Assembly: GCA_947502145.1 (NCBI GenBank)
Contig: CANMYO010000003.1
Location: 248,001-312,000, forward strand
Direction of reading: 5' to 3'
Source of the DNA: an uncultured Paracoccaceae bacterium
GTDB lineage: Bacteria > Pseudomonadota > Alphaproteobacteria > Rhodobacterales > Rhodobacteraceae
Length of the DNA stretch: 64,000 bases
Under the pieces are notes generated by a model. That model did no database searches. It was given only the letters and a program-made list of their open reading frames with translations, and was not told where the DNA came from. Shown one piece after another: positions 43,000-50,840 of the stretch (positions are counted from its first letter, which is position 1; each line of letters opens with the position of its first letter). The translations under genes were made by a program, and so were the position numbers.

Positions 43000-43038
43000 G
43001 TCTGCTGACCCAATCGTGGTCAATATTGGGTAAAGACC

Positions 43039-43054
43039 TGTTTCGCGCGAAACA
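43039..43054. promoter_or_regulatory. parS-like 16-bp perfect palindrome
   Basis: TGTTTCGCGCGAAACA is a perfect palindrome in the 265-bp gap between the VOC gene and hss. It matches the conserved ParB-binding parS sequence (TGTTTCACGTGAAACA) at 14 of 16 positions, differing only at two central bases. It may instead be an operator for hss. The rest of the gap shows no gene. Confidence 0.5.
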
Positions 43055-43264
43055 ATTTTCGCGGGTCAGGCCGCAACCACAACGTACGCCGTGTTAAGGC
43101 CGCGTTTCAGCAAAATCGTCTGCATGGGGTGTTGGCAGGATGTGCATGGGTTGTGCATCCCCCGGATCGCCCAGGGCGCGGCCGTTAACATTTGATTGCG
43201 CGCGCCCTCTGGACGCGGCCCGCGTTTCGACTAACCTGCGCCTGATTTACCGGCGGAGACCCAG

Positions 43265-44680
43265 ATGACGCACCCGAATTATGGCAGAATTGACGGCCCG
43301 ATTGTGATGATCGGCTTTGGCTCTATCGGCAAGGGCACATGGCCGCTGATTGAACGGCACTTTGACTTTGACCGCGCGCAATTTGTGGTGATTGACCCCA
43401 ATCCCGCCAGCGGGCCGTTTCTTGCTGAACACGGTTTGCGGCATGTGCAAACGGCGCTCACACCGGATAACTATCGCGATGTCCTTGGTGATTTATTCAA
43501 AGATGGCAAAGGCTTCTGCGTCAATCTTTCAGTAGATACCTCGTCGCTTGACCTGATGAAATTCTGCCGTGAACTGGGTGTGCTTTACATCGACACCGTC
43601 GTTGAACCCTGGGAAGGGTTCTATTTTGACACAACGGAAAACGCAGATCGGACCAACTATGCCCTGCGCCAGCGGGTGCGTGACGAAAAGGCCGCCAACC
43701 CCGGCGGCACCACGGCGGTGTCCTGCTGTGGCGCAAATCCGGGCATGGTCAGTTGGTTTGTCAAAGAAGCTCTGCTGACCCTCGCAAAGGACACCGGCCG
43801 TGATGCAACGCCACCAACCGACCGGGCGGGTTGGGGAAAACTTATGCAAAATCTGGGGGTTAAGGGCGTGCACATTGCTGAACGTGACACCCAGGCACGG
43901 TTAAAGCCGCGCCCGCGCGGCACCTTTGTGAACACCTGGTCGGTCGAAGGTTTCATCGCCGAAGGTTTCCAACCGGCAGAGCTGGGCTGGGGCACGCATG
44001 AAAAGTGGTTTCCCGAAAACGCCCATCGCTATGAAGTTGGTTGCCAGTCGGCGATTTGGCTTGACCGTCCCGGCGCTATTACCCGGGTTCATACCTGGTG
44101 CCCGACGCCGGGGCCGCAGTTTGGGTTTCTTGTCACCCATAACGAGGCGGTCAGCATTTCGGATTACTTTACGGTCGGTCCCGCTGATGATCCTGCGTTC
44201 CGGCCAACCTGCCATTACGCCTATCACCCCGCCGATGATGCGGTGTTGTCACTGCATGAAATGTTCGGGGCCGGGCGACAGCAGAAAGTGCATGAAATTC
44301 TGGGCGTTGATGAAATTGTCACCGGGATCGACGAGTTGGGCGTGTTGCTTTACGGCCATGAAAAGAACGCCCTTTGGTTCGGGTCGCGCCTGTCAAACGA
44401 AGAAACCAAGGCGCTTGCCCCCTATCAGAACGCAACCGGGTTGCAGGTCACCTCTGCGGTGCTGGCGGGTATGGTCTGGGCGCTGGAAAATCCGCAGGCC
44501 GGGATCGTTGAAACCGATGAGATGGACCACGCGAGATGTCTTGAGGTGCAGCGCCCCTATCTCGGCCCGGTCGAGGCGCATTATACCGATTGGACGCCGT
44601 TGCAGGACCGGTGGGAACACTTCCCCGAGGACATCGACGAAAGCGATCCCTGGCAGTTTCGCAATGTCCTGGCGACCTAG
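43265..44680 (+). CDS. hss: Homospermidine synthase
   Basis: A 471-residue NAD-dependent enzyme. The N-terminal dinucleotide fold is VMIGFGSIGKGTWPL; YIDTVVEPWEGFY, SCCGANPGMVSWFVKEAL and WGTHEKWFPENAHRYEVGCQSA are hallmarks of bacterial homospermidine synthases. It condenses two putrescines, or putrescine with spermidine, to sym-homospermidine, the common polyamine of many alphaproteobacteria. GGAG lies seven bases before the ATG. No other polyamine genes are adjacent. Confidence 0.95.
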   Translation: MTHPNYGRIDGPIVMIGFGSIGKGTWPLIERHFDFDRAQFVVIDPNPASGPFLAEHGLRHVQTALTPDNYRDVLGDLFKDGKGFCVNLSVDTSSLDLMKFCRELGVLYIDTVVEPWEGFYFDTTENADRTNYALRQRVRDEKAANPGGTTAVSCCGANPGMVSWFVKEALLTLAKDTGRDATPPTDRAGWGKLMQNLGVKGVHIAERDTQARLKPRPRGTFVNTWSVEGFIAEGFQPAELGWGTHEKWFPENAHRYEVGCQSAIWLDRPGAITRVHTWCPTPGPQFGFLVTHNEAVSISDYFTVGPADDPAFRPTCHYAYHPADDAVLSLHEMFGAGRQQKVHEILGVDEIVTGIDELGVLLYGHEKNALWFGSRLSNEETKALAPYQNATGLQVTSAVLAGMVWALENPQAGIVETDEMDHARCLEVQRPYLGPVEAHYTDWTPLQDRWEHFPEDIDESDPWQFRNVLAT

Positions 44681-44761
44681 GCGCAGTTTTCTGAACGGGA
44701 TCTGACCACGCCGTGCTAACCTGACGCTATTGAAACCAATTCTTTAGCATGAGGTCCTAGT

Positions 44762-45796
44762 ATGAATGCGCGTGACATTTCTTTCGCCAGTTTCAATCTC
44801 TACAACCTGCAGCTCGCCGGGGAACGTCTTTACAACAATTCCACGCCTTGGACGGCGGCACAGTATCAGGACAAGATCGCCTTTACCGGGGGCAAATTGC
44901 GCCGATTCGCGGCCGATGTGATCGGATTTCAGGAACTTTGGGCCGCGCCGGCACTAGATGATGCGTTGCACTCCGCCGGGTTGGACCAGACCCACACTGC
45001 GCTGACCCCTCCGGGACATAACGGCCGGGGGATTGTCTGCGCCGGGGCGGTGCGCAGTGACATCCTGACCGGCACGCCAGAGTGGATCACGGATTTCCCG
45101 CCTGCGCTCCGGTTGCAATCGGGCGGTGACGATCCGCAACAACAGGCGATTAACGTAACCCTCAACAGCTTTTCGCGGCCCGTCTTGCATCTCACCGTGA
45201 AACCCCATGCCGACACGCCAGAGGTGCATGTCTTTGTCTGTCATCTGAAATCCCGTCGCCCGACCCAGATCTGGAACGAAGACTGGTATGACAAGCCCAC
45301 GCATGGCAATCACACCACCGCACTGGGCTATGCGCTGTCGACCATTCGTCGCACCGCAGAGGCCGCTGCCTTGCGGGTTCTGATTACCGATGTGACCAAG
45401 AACACCGCGACACCTGTGGTGGTGATCGGCGATCTCAATGACGGTAAATTGTCCAACACACTCAACGTATTGACAGAACAACCCCGGTTCCTTGCCCCGC
45501 TGTCTCGCGGTGGTGGCGACAACGCGCTTTATACCGTGCAAACGATGCAGGAATACCGCTCAACCCGCGATGTCTATTATACGCATGTGTATAATTCGGA
45601 ACGCGAAAGTCTGGATCATATCCTTGTCAGTCAGGAGTTCTATGACAACGCCAAAACCCGGCTTTGGTCCTTTGATGAGATGATCGTCGAGAATGATCAT
45701 CTGAACTTTGACGACCACAAGGAAAGCGGCACAACCGATCACGGCGTGATCCGGGCGGGGTTCAAATGGAAACCGGAACAAACCGTGGCGGTGTAA
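44762..45796 (+). CDS. Endonuclease/exonuclease/phosphatase (EEP)-fold protein
   Basis: A 344-residue protein without a signal peptide. FASFNLYNLQ at the N-terminus, VIGFQELWAAP with the Mg-binding Glu, VVVIGDLNDGKLSN with the Asp-x-Asn pair, and SLDHILVS plus the final TTDHGVI give the ordered EEP metal-site motifs. Family members are DNases, phosphodiesterases or lipid phosphatases. GAGG precedes the ATG. The substrate is unknown; cytoplasmic location is inferred from the missing signal peptide. Confidence 0.85.
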   Translation: MNARDISFASFNLYNLQLAGERLYNNSTPWTAAQYQDKIAFTGGKLRRFAADVIGFQELWAAPALDDALHSAGLDQTHTALTPPGHNGRGIVCAGAVRSDILTGTPEWITDFPPALRLQSGGDDPQQQAINVTLNSFSRPVLHLTVKPHADTPEVHVFVCHLKSRRPTQIWNEDWYDKPTHGNHTTALGYALSTIRRTAEAAALRVLITDVTKNTATPVVVIGDLNDGKLSNTLNVLTEQPRFLAPLSRGGGDNALYTVQTMQEYRSTRDVYYTHVYNSERESLDHILVSQEFYDNAKTRLWSFDEMIVENDHLNFDDHKESGTTDHGVIRAGFKWKPEQTVAV

Positions 45797-45853
45797 CCTC
45801 TGGTCTTGCGCACCCTTGGCGGCTAGAACACGCCAAACGGTGAGGAACGCCAG

Positions 45854-46939
45854 ATGGCAACGAAAATCAAGCCGCAACCCGGCATCATGGATATCACGCT
45901 TTATCAGGGCGGTGCTTCGACTGTGGCCGGGCATGAGAACGTGCTGAAACTGTCCTCGAACGAGAACCCATTTGGCCCCTCTGAAAAGGCCCGCGCTGCA
46001 GTATCTCGCGCCGCGCACAGCATGCACATCTACCCGTCAACGGACCATGCAAGTCTGCGTGCCGCGATTGCCGAAACCTACGATCTGAATGCGAATCAAA
46101 TCATGTGCGGCAACGGCTCCGGTGAGTTGTTGCATCTTTTGGCACAGGCCTATGCCGGACCGGGTGACGAGGTTTTGTTTACCGAGTACGGCTTTGCGAT
46201 GTATCCGATCTACGCCAGGGCGAGTTCTGCGACACCCGTTGTTGTCAAGGAACGTGACCGGGTTGTTGATGTGGACGCAATCCTTGACGGTTGCACCAAA
46301 AAGACCCGGTTGGTCTATATCGCAAACCCGGCCAACCCGACCGGCACAATGTTGGGACAGGCAGAACTCAAGCGGCTCGCCGATGGGCTGCCAGACAGGG
46401 CGCTCCTGGTACTTGATGGCGCATATGCGGAGTTTGTGGATGGCTATGACGGTGGTGCGGAATTGATCGCTGAGCGGGACAATGTGGTGATGACCCGCAC
46501 GTTTTCAAAGATTTACGGTCTGGGCGGGCTCCGCATCGGTTGGTGCTACGGACCGCAGGAGATCATCGACGTCTTGTCGCGCATTCGCGGGCCATTCAAC
46601 CTGTCGGCTGCTGCGCTGGCCGGGGCAGAGGCTGCAATCCGCGATCGTGCCTACGTCGAAAAATGCCGGGCAGAGAATACCCGCTGGCGCGAATGGATGG
46701 CGACGGCATTGGCCGAGATCGGCGTGCCGTCCGATACTTCAACCGCCAATTTCATTCTGGCCCGATTTGGATCAGAAGAAGAGGCGGAAGGCTGCGACGC
46801 CCATTTGAAATCGCAGGGCATCGTTGTGCGGATGGCCAAGGGTTACGGATTTGCCAATTGCCTGCGGATCACCGTTGGCGACGAAAGTGCATGCCGCCGC
46901 GTGGTTCACGCGATTGGCCAGTTCATGGGGCAACGGTAA
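45854..46939 (+). CDS. hisC: Histidinol-phosphate (aromatic) aminotransferase
   Basis: A 361-residue class II PLP aminotransferase. NENPFGPS near the N-terminus, [16 protein letters not shown] and the PLP lysine in [15 protein letters not shown] (K219) are intact. It is coupled to tyrC (TAATG overlap), so the likely physiological role includes aromatic transamination in tyrosine or phenylalanine synthesis, in addition to or instead of histidine. A dual role is known for this HisC2-type arrangement. Confidence 0.9.
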   Translation: MATKIKPQPGIMDITLYQGGASTVAGHENVLKLSSNENPFGPSEKARAAVSRAAHSMHIYPSTDHASLRAAIAETYDLNANQIMCGNGSGELLHLLAQAYAGPGDEVLFTEYGFAMYPIYARASSATPVVVKERDRVVDVDAILDGCTKKTRLVYIANPANPTGTMLGQAELKRLADGLPDRALLVLDGAYAEFVDGYDGGAELIAERDNVVMTRTFSKIYGLGGLRIGWCYGPQEIIDVLSRIRGPFNLSAAALAGAEAAIRDRAYVEKCRAENTRWREWMATALAEIGVPSDTSTANFILARFGSEEEAEGCDAHLKSQGIVVRMAKGYGFANCLRITVGDESACRRVVHAIGQFMGQR

Positions 46940-47859
46940 TGGCGGTGATCTATGATCGTGTCGCCCTGATCGGGCTGGGGCTTATCGCCTCTTCAATGGC
47001 GTTGGCGATCAAACGCGGCGGGCTTGCAAGAAAGATCACGGGCTATGCGCGGTCGTCACAGACCCGCGATATCGCGCGCGAGCTGGACCTTTGCGAGGTT
47101 TGCGAAAGCGCAGTCGAAGCGGTGCGTGACGCTGACCTGATCGTGCTCTGTGTTCCGGTCGGGGCAATGGGCAGCATCATGGAGGATATCGGGCCGCATC
47201 TGAAATCCGGTGCGGTAGTCAGTGATGTCGGATCCGTCAAACGCGCGGTGATCGCAAGTGTGACGCCGCACTTGCGGGATGATGTGCATTTTGTGCCGGC
47301 GCATCCAATCGCAGGGACGGAGCATTCGGGGCCGCGATCAGGTTTCGCCGAATTGTTTGATAATCGCTGGTGCATTATTGTGCCCCCGGAAGGCGCGGAT
47401 GCGACCGAGGTTGAACGGCTCAACCGACTTTGGGTCGGGATGGGGGCCCAAGTCGATCAGATGGATGCTGATCATCATGATTTGGTGCTATCCGTCACCA
47501 GTCACACGCCGCATTTGATTGCCTATACGATGGTCGGTGTAGCGGATGATCTGCAACGGGTTACGGACGGTGAAGTCATCAAGTATTCTGCCGCTGGTTT
47601 TCGCGATTTCACCCGGATTGCAGCCAGTGATCCTATCATGTGGCGCGATGTGTTCTTGACGAACAAGGACGCCACGTTGGAAATCCTCGGTCGGTTCACG
47701 GAAGAATTGTTTGCTTTGCAACGTGCCATCCGCACCGGGGACGGGGCGCACCTGCAAGAGTATTTCACACGCACACGCGCGATCCGGCGAGGCATCGTCG
47801 AAGCGGGGCAGGACACGGATGCGCCCGACTTTGGTCGGACGCTTTCCAAAAAGGGATGA
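46939..47859 (+). CDS. tyrC: Prephenate/arogenate dehydrogenase
   Basis: Predicted 306 residues from the ATG overlapping the hisC stop; longer frames are inside hisC. The NAD loop LIGLGLIASSMALAIK is near residue 10. FVPAHPIAGTEHSGP and the catalytic-His segment SHTPHLIAYTM identify the TyrA/TyrC family. It oxidatively decarboxylates prephenate or arogenate toward tyrosine. No ACT or chorismate mutase domain is fused. The stop overlaps the start of the extensin-like gene (ATGA). Confidence 0.93.
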   Translation: MAVIYDRVALIGLGLIASSMALAIKRGGLARKITGYARSSQTRDIARELDLCEVCESAVEAVRDADLIVLCVPVGAMGSIMEDIGPHLKSGAVVSDVGSVKRAVIASVTPHLRDDVHFVPAHPIAGTEHSGPRSGFAELFDNRWCIIVPPEGADATEVERLNRLWVGMGAQVDQMDADHHDLVLSVTSHTPHLIAYTMVGVADDLQRVTDGEVIKYSAAGFRDFTRIAASDPIMWRDVFLTNKDATLEILGRFTEELFALQRAIRTGDGAHLQEYFTRTRAIRRGIVEAGQDTDAPDFGRTLSKKG

Positions 47860-48782
47860 TGCGCGCCGGGCTCCTGCTGTTGTGCCTTTGGGCGGGCGGT
47901 GCTTTGGCGCAGACAGTGGATGTGCGGCCACAGGGACGCCCTGTTGTTGATTCTGTTGCGCCCCTGCGACCAGTCAGCCGACCGGTTATTGAACAGGTCT
48001 CTGTCACGATCGCGCGGCCGCAGGTGCGGCCTACGGGGTTGGTGCCACCGCCGCCGCCACAACCGACATTGGACAATCGACCAAGCGTTCGCCCCTACAC
48101 CCGTCCCGATTTGGCCAGGGGGGCAGCAACCCAACCGCAACGCAGGGCAGAAGCCGGTCTGTTTGCCTTCAGTCCGACCGCCGTACGTCTGTCCCTGCGC
48201 CCCACGGAACGCCCGGCCAAGATAACCCAGCGCGCCGTTGAACAACGCATTGCGCGGCAACGCGGCGCGCTTTGTGGTGATCCTGCCATTCAGGGTGAAC
48301 CAATTGGACGGATCAATGGCCGTGGCCGCTGTGGTGTGGATAACGCTGTGCGCGTCCGTTCCGTCGCTGGCGTAACGCTGCGGCCAAGTCCGACGATTGA
48401 TTGTCGCACCGCTGGCGCGCTAAAGGCCTGGGTCGCGCAGACGGCAAAACCCGCTGTTGGCAGCAGCGGTGGCGGGATCGCAAGTCTGCGGATCGTGTCG
48501 CACTACGCCTGCCGCAATCGCAACAGCGCCCGCAGCGGGCGGTTGTCCGAACACGCCTTTGGCCGCGCCGTCGATATCGCGGGCATCGGCCTGAAGTCCG
48601 GGCAGGAAATCACCGTGCTGACCGATTGGAATCGCGGCGCGGCGGGTGAGGCGCTTCGGAAGATGTGGCGCGGGGCCTGCGGGCCGTTTGGTACGGTATT
48701 GGGACCAAATTCCAATGCTGCGCACCGGGACCACTTCCATTTTGATACGGCCCGCTATCGCAGCGGCTCTTACTGCCGCTGA
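47856..48782 (+). CDS. Extensin-like C-terminal domain protein (secreted LAS-type peptidase-like)
   Basis: Predicted 308 residues starting at 47856 (47859 is an equal alternative); signal peptide MMRAGLLLLCLWAGGALA, cleaved before QT. A Pro/Arg-rich linker spans about residues 20-130. The C-terminal domain from CGDPAIQG carries LSEHAFGRAVDIAG and HRDHFHFD, the metal-ligand pattern shared with D-Ala-D-Ala metallopeptidases. A peptidoglycan-hydrolysing role is likely but unproven. The 3' end overlaps the convergent FAD gene by 13 bp. Confidence 0.85.
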   Translation: MMRAGLLLLCLWAGGALAQTVDVRPQGRPVVDSVAPLRPVSRPVIEQVSVTIARPQVRPTGLVPPPPPQPTLDNRPSVRPYTRPDLARGAATQPQRRAEAGLFAFSPTAVRLSLRPTERPAKITQRAVEQRIARQRGALCGDPAIQGEPIGRINGRGRCGVDNAVRVRSVAGVTLRPSPTIDCRTAGALKAWVAQTAKPAVGSSGGGIASLRIVSHYACRNRNSARSGRLSEHAFGRAVDIAGIGLKSGQEITVLTDWNRGAAGEALRKMWRGACGPFGTVLGPNSNAAHRDHFHFDTARYRSGSYCR

Positions 48783-49951
48783 AGCCGACCCAAAGGCGGA
48801 TACATCGTGCCACAGACAATCGCGGTGAGCAGGTTGGGGATCGGACCGATCTGCGAGGCAGGGAACAGCACATGGTCACGCAGGATTGGCAACCATCGGC
48901 TATCTGACTGATATTGCGGTGTGAAGATCGCGCTCATGGTCTGATAGATCCCGACATGGATGCGACGCGCCCGGGCATAATGCACGAGGGCCGCTTGCCC
49001 GGTGTAAACGTCGAGTGCCCGGGCAAGCGCCTGCGCATCGAGCAGCGCCATGTTGGCCCCCTGACCAAGCTGTGGGCTGGCCCGATGTGCCGCATCGCCG
49101 ATATGCACGATCCGGTCCCCATAGGGGCGGCGCAGCGTTCCGTGCCCGTAACGGGCCATGGTCATCTGATCTGGGTCGGAAATCTGCTGTGCGAACGGCG
49201 CAAAGGCGGGCCACAGTGCTGTGGCCTCGTCCCGCCATGCGCTCAGCCCGCTCTGACGCCATGTGTCAAATGATCCTGATGGCAGCGACCAGAAAATCGC
49301 TGCATGACGTCTGTCAGCACCCGGAACCGCCCCTATGGGCAAGGCGCCGATCATGCGATCCGCACGGCGATATCGCTGCGTGAGCTGATCATAGGGCAAG
49401 TTGGTGTCAGGCCAGCGGACGGTCGCCCAGATGGCGCCATAGGGCAGCGGATGCGCCTTGATTGGTGACAGCGGCGATCCGGCGCCGGCGGCATCGACAA
49501 TCAGATCAAACGGCCCCGCCGTGCCCCGTGCCATCTGGATGGTTCCTGCGTTGGCAGATTTTGCCGGGCTGTCCGGCACCAATGACACACCAGCGCGCAG
49601 GGCCGCGGCAAGAATGGCGTCGAACAGGCTGGCGCGATGAATGGCAAGGCCATGGTGGCCGGTCCCGCGACGGTCATAGTGGACATCAAGCACGGGGCGT
49701 CCGTTTTCAGATTCATGCCCCAGCATTCGGGTGATCCGCGTACCCATCCTGTTCGCTGCTTCAAGCGCGCCGATTTCGTCAAGTGCCGCTTGTCCGACTG
49801 GCTGAATGACCAGCCCCGACCCGATGGGGCGGGGCCGTTCGAACTGGTCAAAAACGGTCACCTGATGCCCGCGCTGCGCGAGCATGGCCGCAGCCGCAAG
49901 ACCGCCAATCCCCGCACCAACGATTCCAATATTCAGCCGTGGAGTCTTCAA
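48770..49951 (-). CDS. FAD-dependent monooxygenase (PHBH fold)
   Basis: A 393-residue flavoprotein. FAD motif IGIVGAGIGGLAAAAML near residue 8; GLAIHRASLFDAIL; the DG-like motif DLIVDAAGAGS, and the second FAD motif IVHIGDAAHRASPQLGQGANMALLDA. This class hydroxylates aromatic or related substrates using NAD(P)H. A short basic C-terminus follows. It is not obviously UbiH/UbiF and is unlinked to a pathway here. Its end overlaps the extensin-like gene on the opposite strand. Confidence 0.88.
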   Translation of the reverse strand: MKTPRLNIGIVGAGIGGLAAAAMLAQRGHQVTVFDQFERPRPIGSGLVIQPVGQAALDEIGALEAANRMGTRITRMLGHESENGRPVLDVHYDRRGTGHHGLAIHRASLFDAILAAALRAGVSLVPDSPAKSANAGTIQMARGTAGPFDLIVDAAGAGSPLSPIKAHPLPYGAIWATVRWPDTNLPYDQLTQRYRRADRMIGALPIGAVPGADRRHAAIFWSLPSGSFDTWRQSGLSAWRDEATALWPAFAPFAQQISDPDQMTMARYGHGTLRRPYGDRIVHIGDAAHRASPQLGQGANMALLDAQALARALDVYTGQAALVHYARARRIHVGIYQTMSAIFTPQYQSDSRWLPILRDHVLFPASQIGPIPNLLTAIVCGTMYPPLGRLQRQ

Positions 49952-50026
49952 TCGTCGCGCCCTGCCAAAACCATCTGCGGGCTAACCTGTCAGGGCGCGC
50001 AACGCAATCGTCTCCCGGCCCGGGCG

Positions 50027-50665
50027 CTATTCATCATAAAGCCGATTTTCATCGTTGTCTTTCAGCCGGGCCTCCAGTTCGGCAAGGGGGGTGTCAATCT
50101 TGGAGTGCGCCAGCAGTGCCTCTGCATAGGTCGGCAGATCATCGACCGGCCCGGCATCCTGCGGCGACCAGAGTCTTGAGCGGATGACGGCTTTGCCACA
50201 GTGATAGAAGGCCTCTTCGACATGGACCAGCACGGCAAAGTCGGGCACGCGGCCCTTGATTGCCAGCATCTCTCTGACCGGCAAATCGCGGATGACTGTC
50301 GCGCTACCATTGACCCGAACCACCTCGTTGCGGTTTGGGACAAGAAAGACAAGGCCGATGCGCCCGGTGGACAGAATGTTTGAAAAGCTGTCAAACCTGT
50401 GGTTGCCGGGTCGATCGGGAACCGCCAGGGTTTTATCATCAAGTACTTTGACAAATCCGGCGGGATCGCCTTTGGGTGAGACATCAACGCGGCCCCCTGC
50501 GTCAACGGTTGCCATTGTCAGAAATGTTGATTTGGCAATCCAGGCCGCGCAAAGCGGGTCAATGTGATCAAGGATCTTGAGTTCCTGATTGGTATAGGTC
50601 GCGCGCAGACGATCCCGGATTTCAGCTTCTGAAGTTACCGGGTTTGTCGGTTGGTAGGCGGACAT
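50027..50665 (-). CDS. Pyridoxamine 5'-phosphate oxidase-family flavoprotein (MSMEG_1061-like)
   Basis: Predicted 212 residues from the ATG at 50665 (AAAGGGAA upstream); the longer frame runs into the ileS promoter region. TFLTMATVDAGGRVDVSPKGDPAGFVKV, PDRPGNHRFDSFSNIL and HCGKAVIRSRLW follow the split-barrel FMN-binding pattern of the small PPOX flavoproteins. These reduce or detoxify small molecules; the substrate is unknown. Divergent from ileS. Confidence 0.85.
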   Translation of the reverse strand: MSAYQPTNPVTSEAEIRDRLRATYTNQELKILDHIDPLCAAWIAKSTFLTMATVDAGGRVDVSPKGDPAGFVKVLDDKTLAVPDRPGNHRFDSFSNILSTGRIGLVFLVPNRNEVVRVNGSATVIRDLPVREMLAIKGRVPDFAVLVHVEEAFYHCGKAVIRSRLWSPQDAGPVDDLPTYAEALLAHSKIDTPLAELEARLKDNDENRLYDE

Positions 50666-50840
50666 GACGGCATTCCCTTTACCTTGAGCAGTGGCAACCT
50701 TATAGCATGCTGCATGAACATGCGGGCCACATCGATACGAATTATTGTCCCGGCGCTCTGACAAGGGCCGCCGGGTCAAGGTGCTGAGACCTCGCGCCGC
50801 CCTCACCCCATGACAAACTGACTGCCAAAGGACGCCGCTG

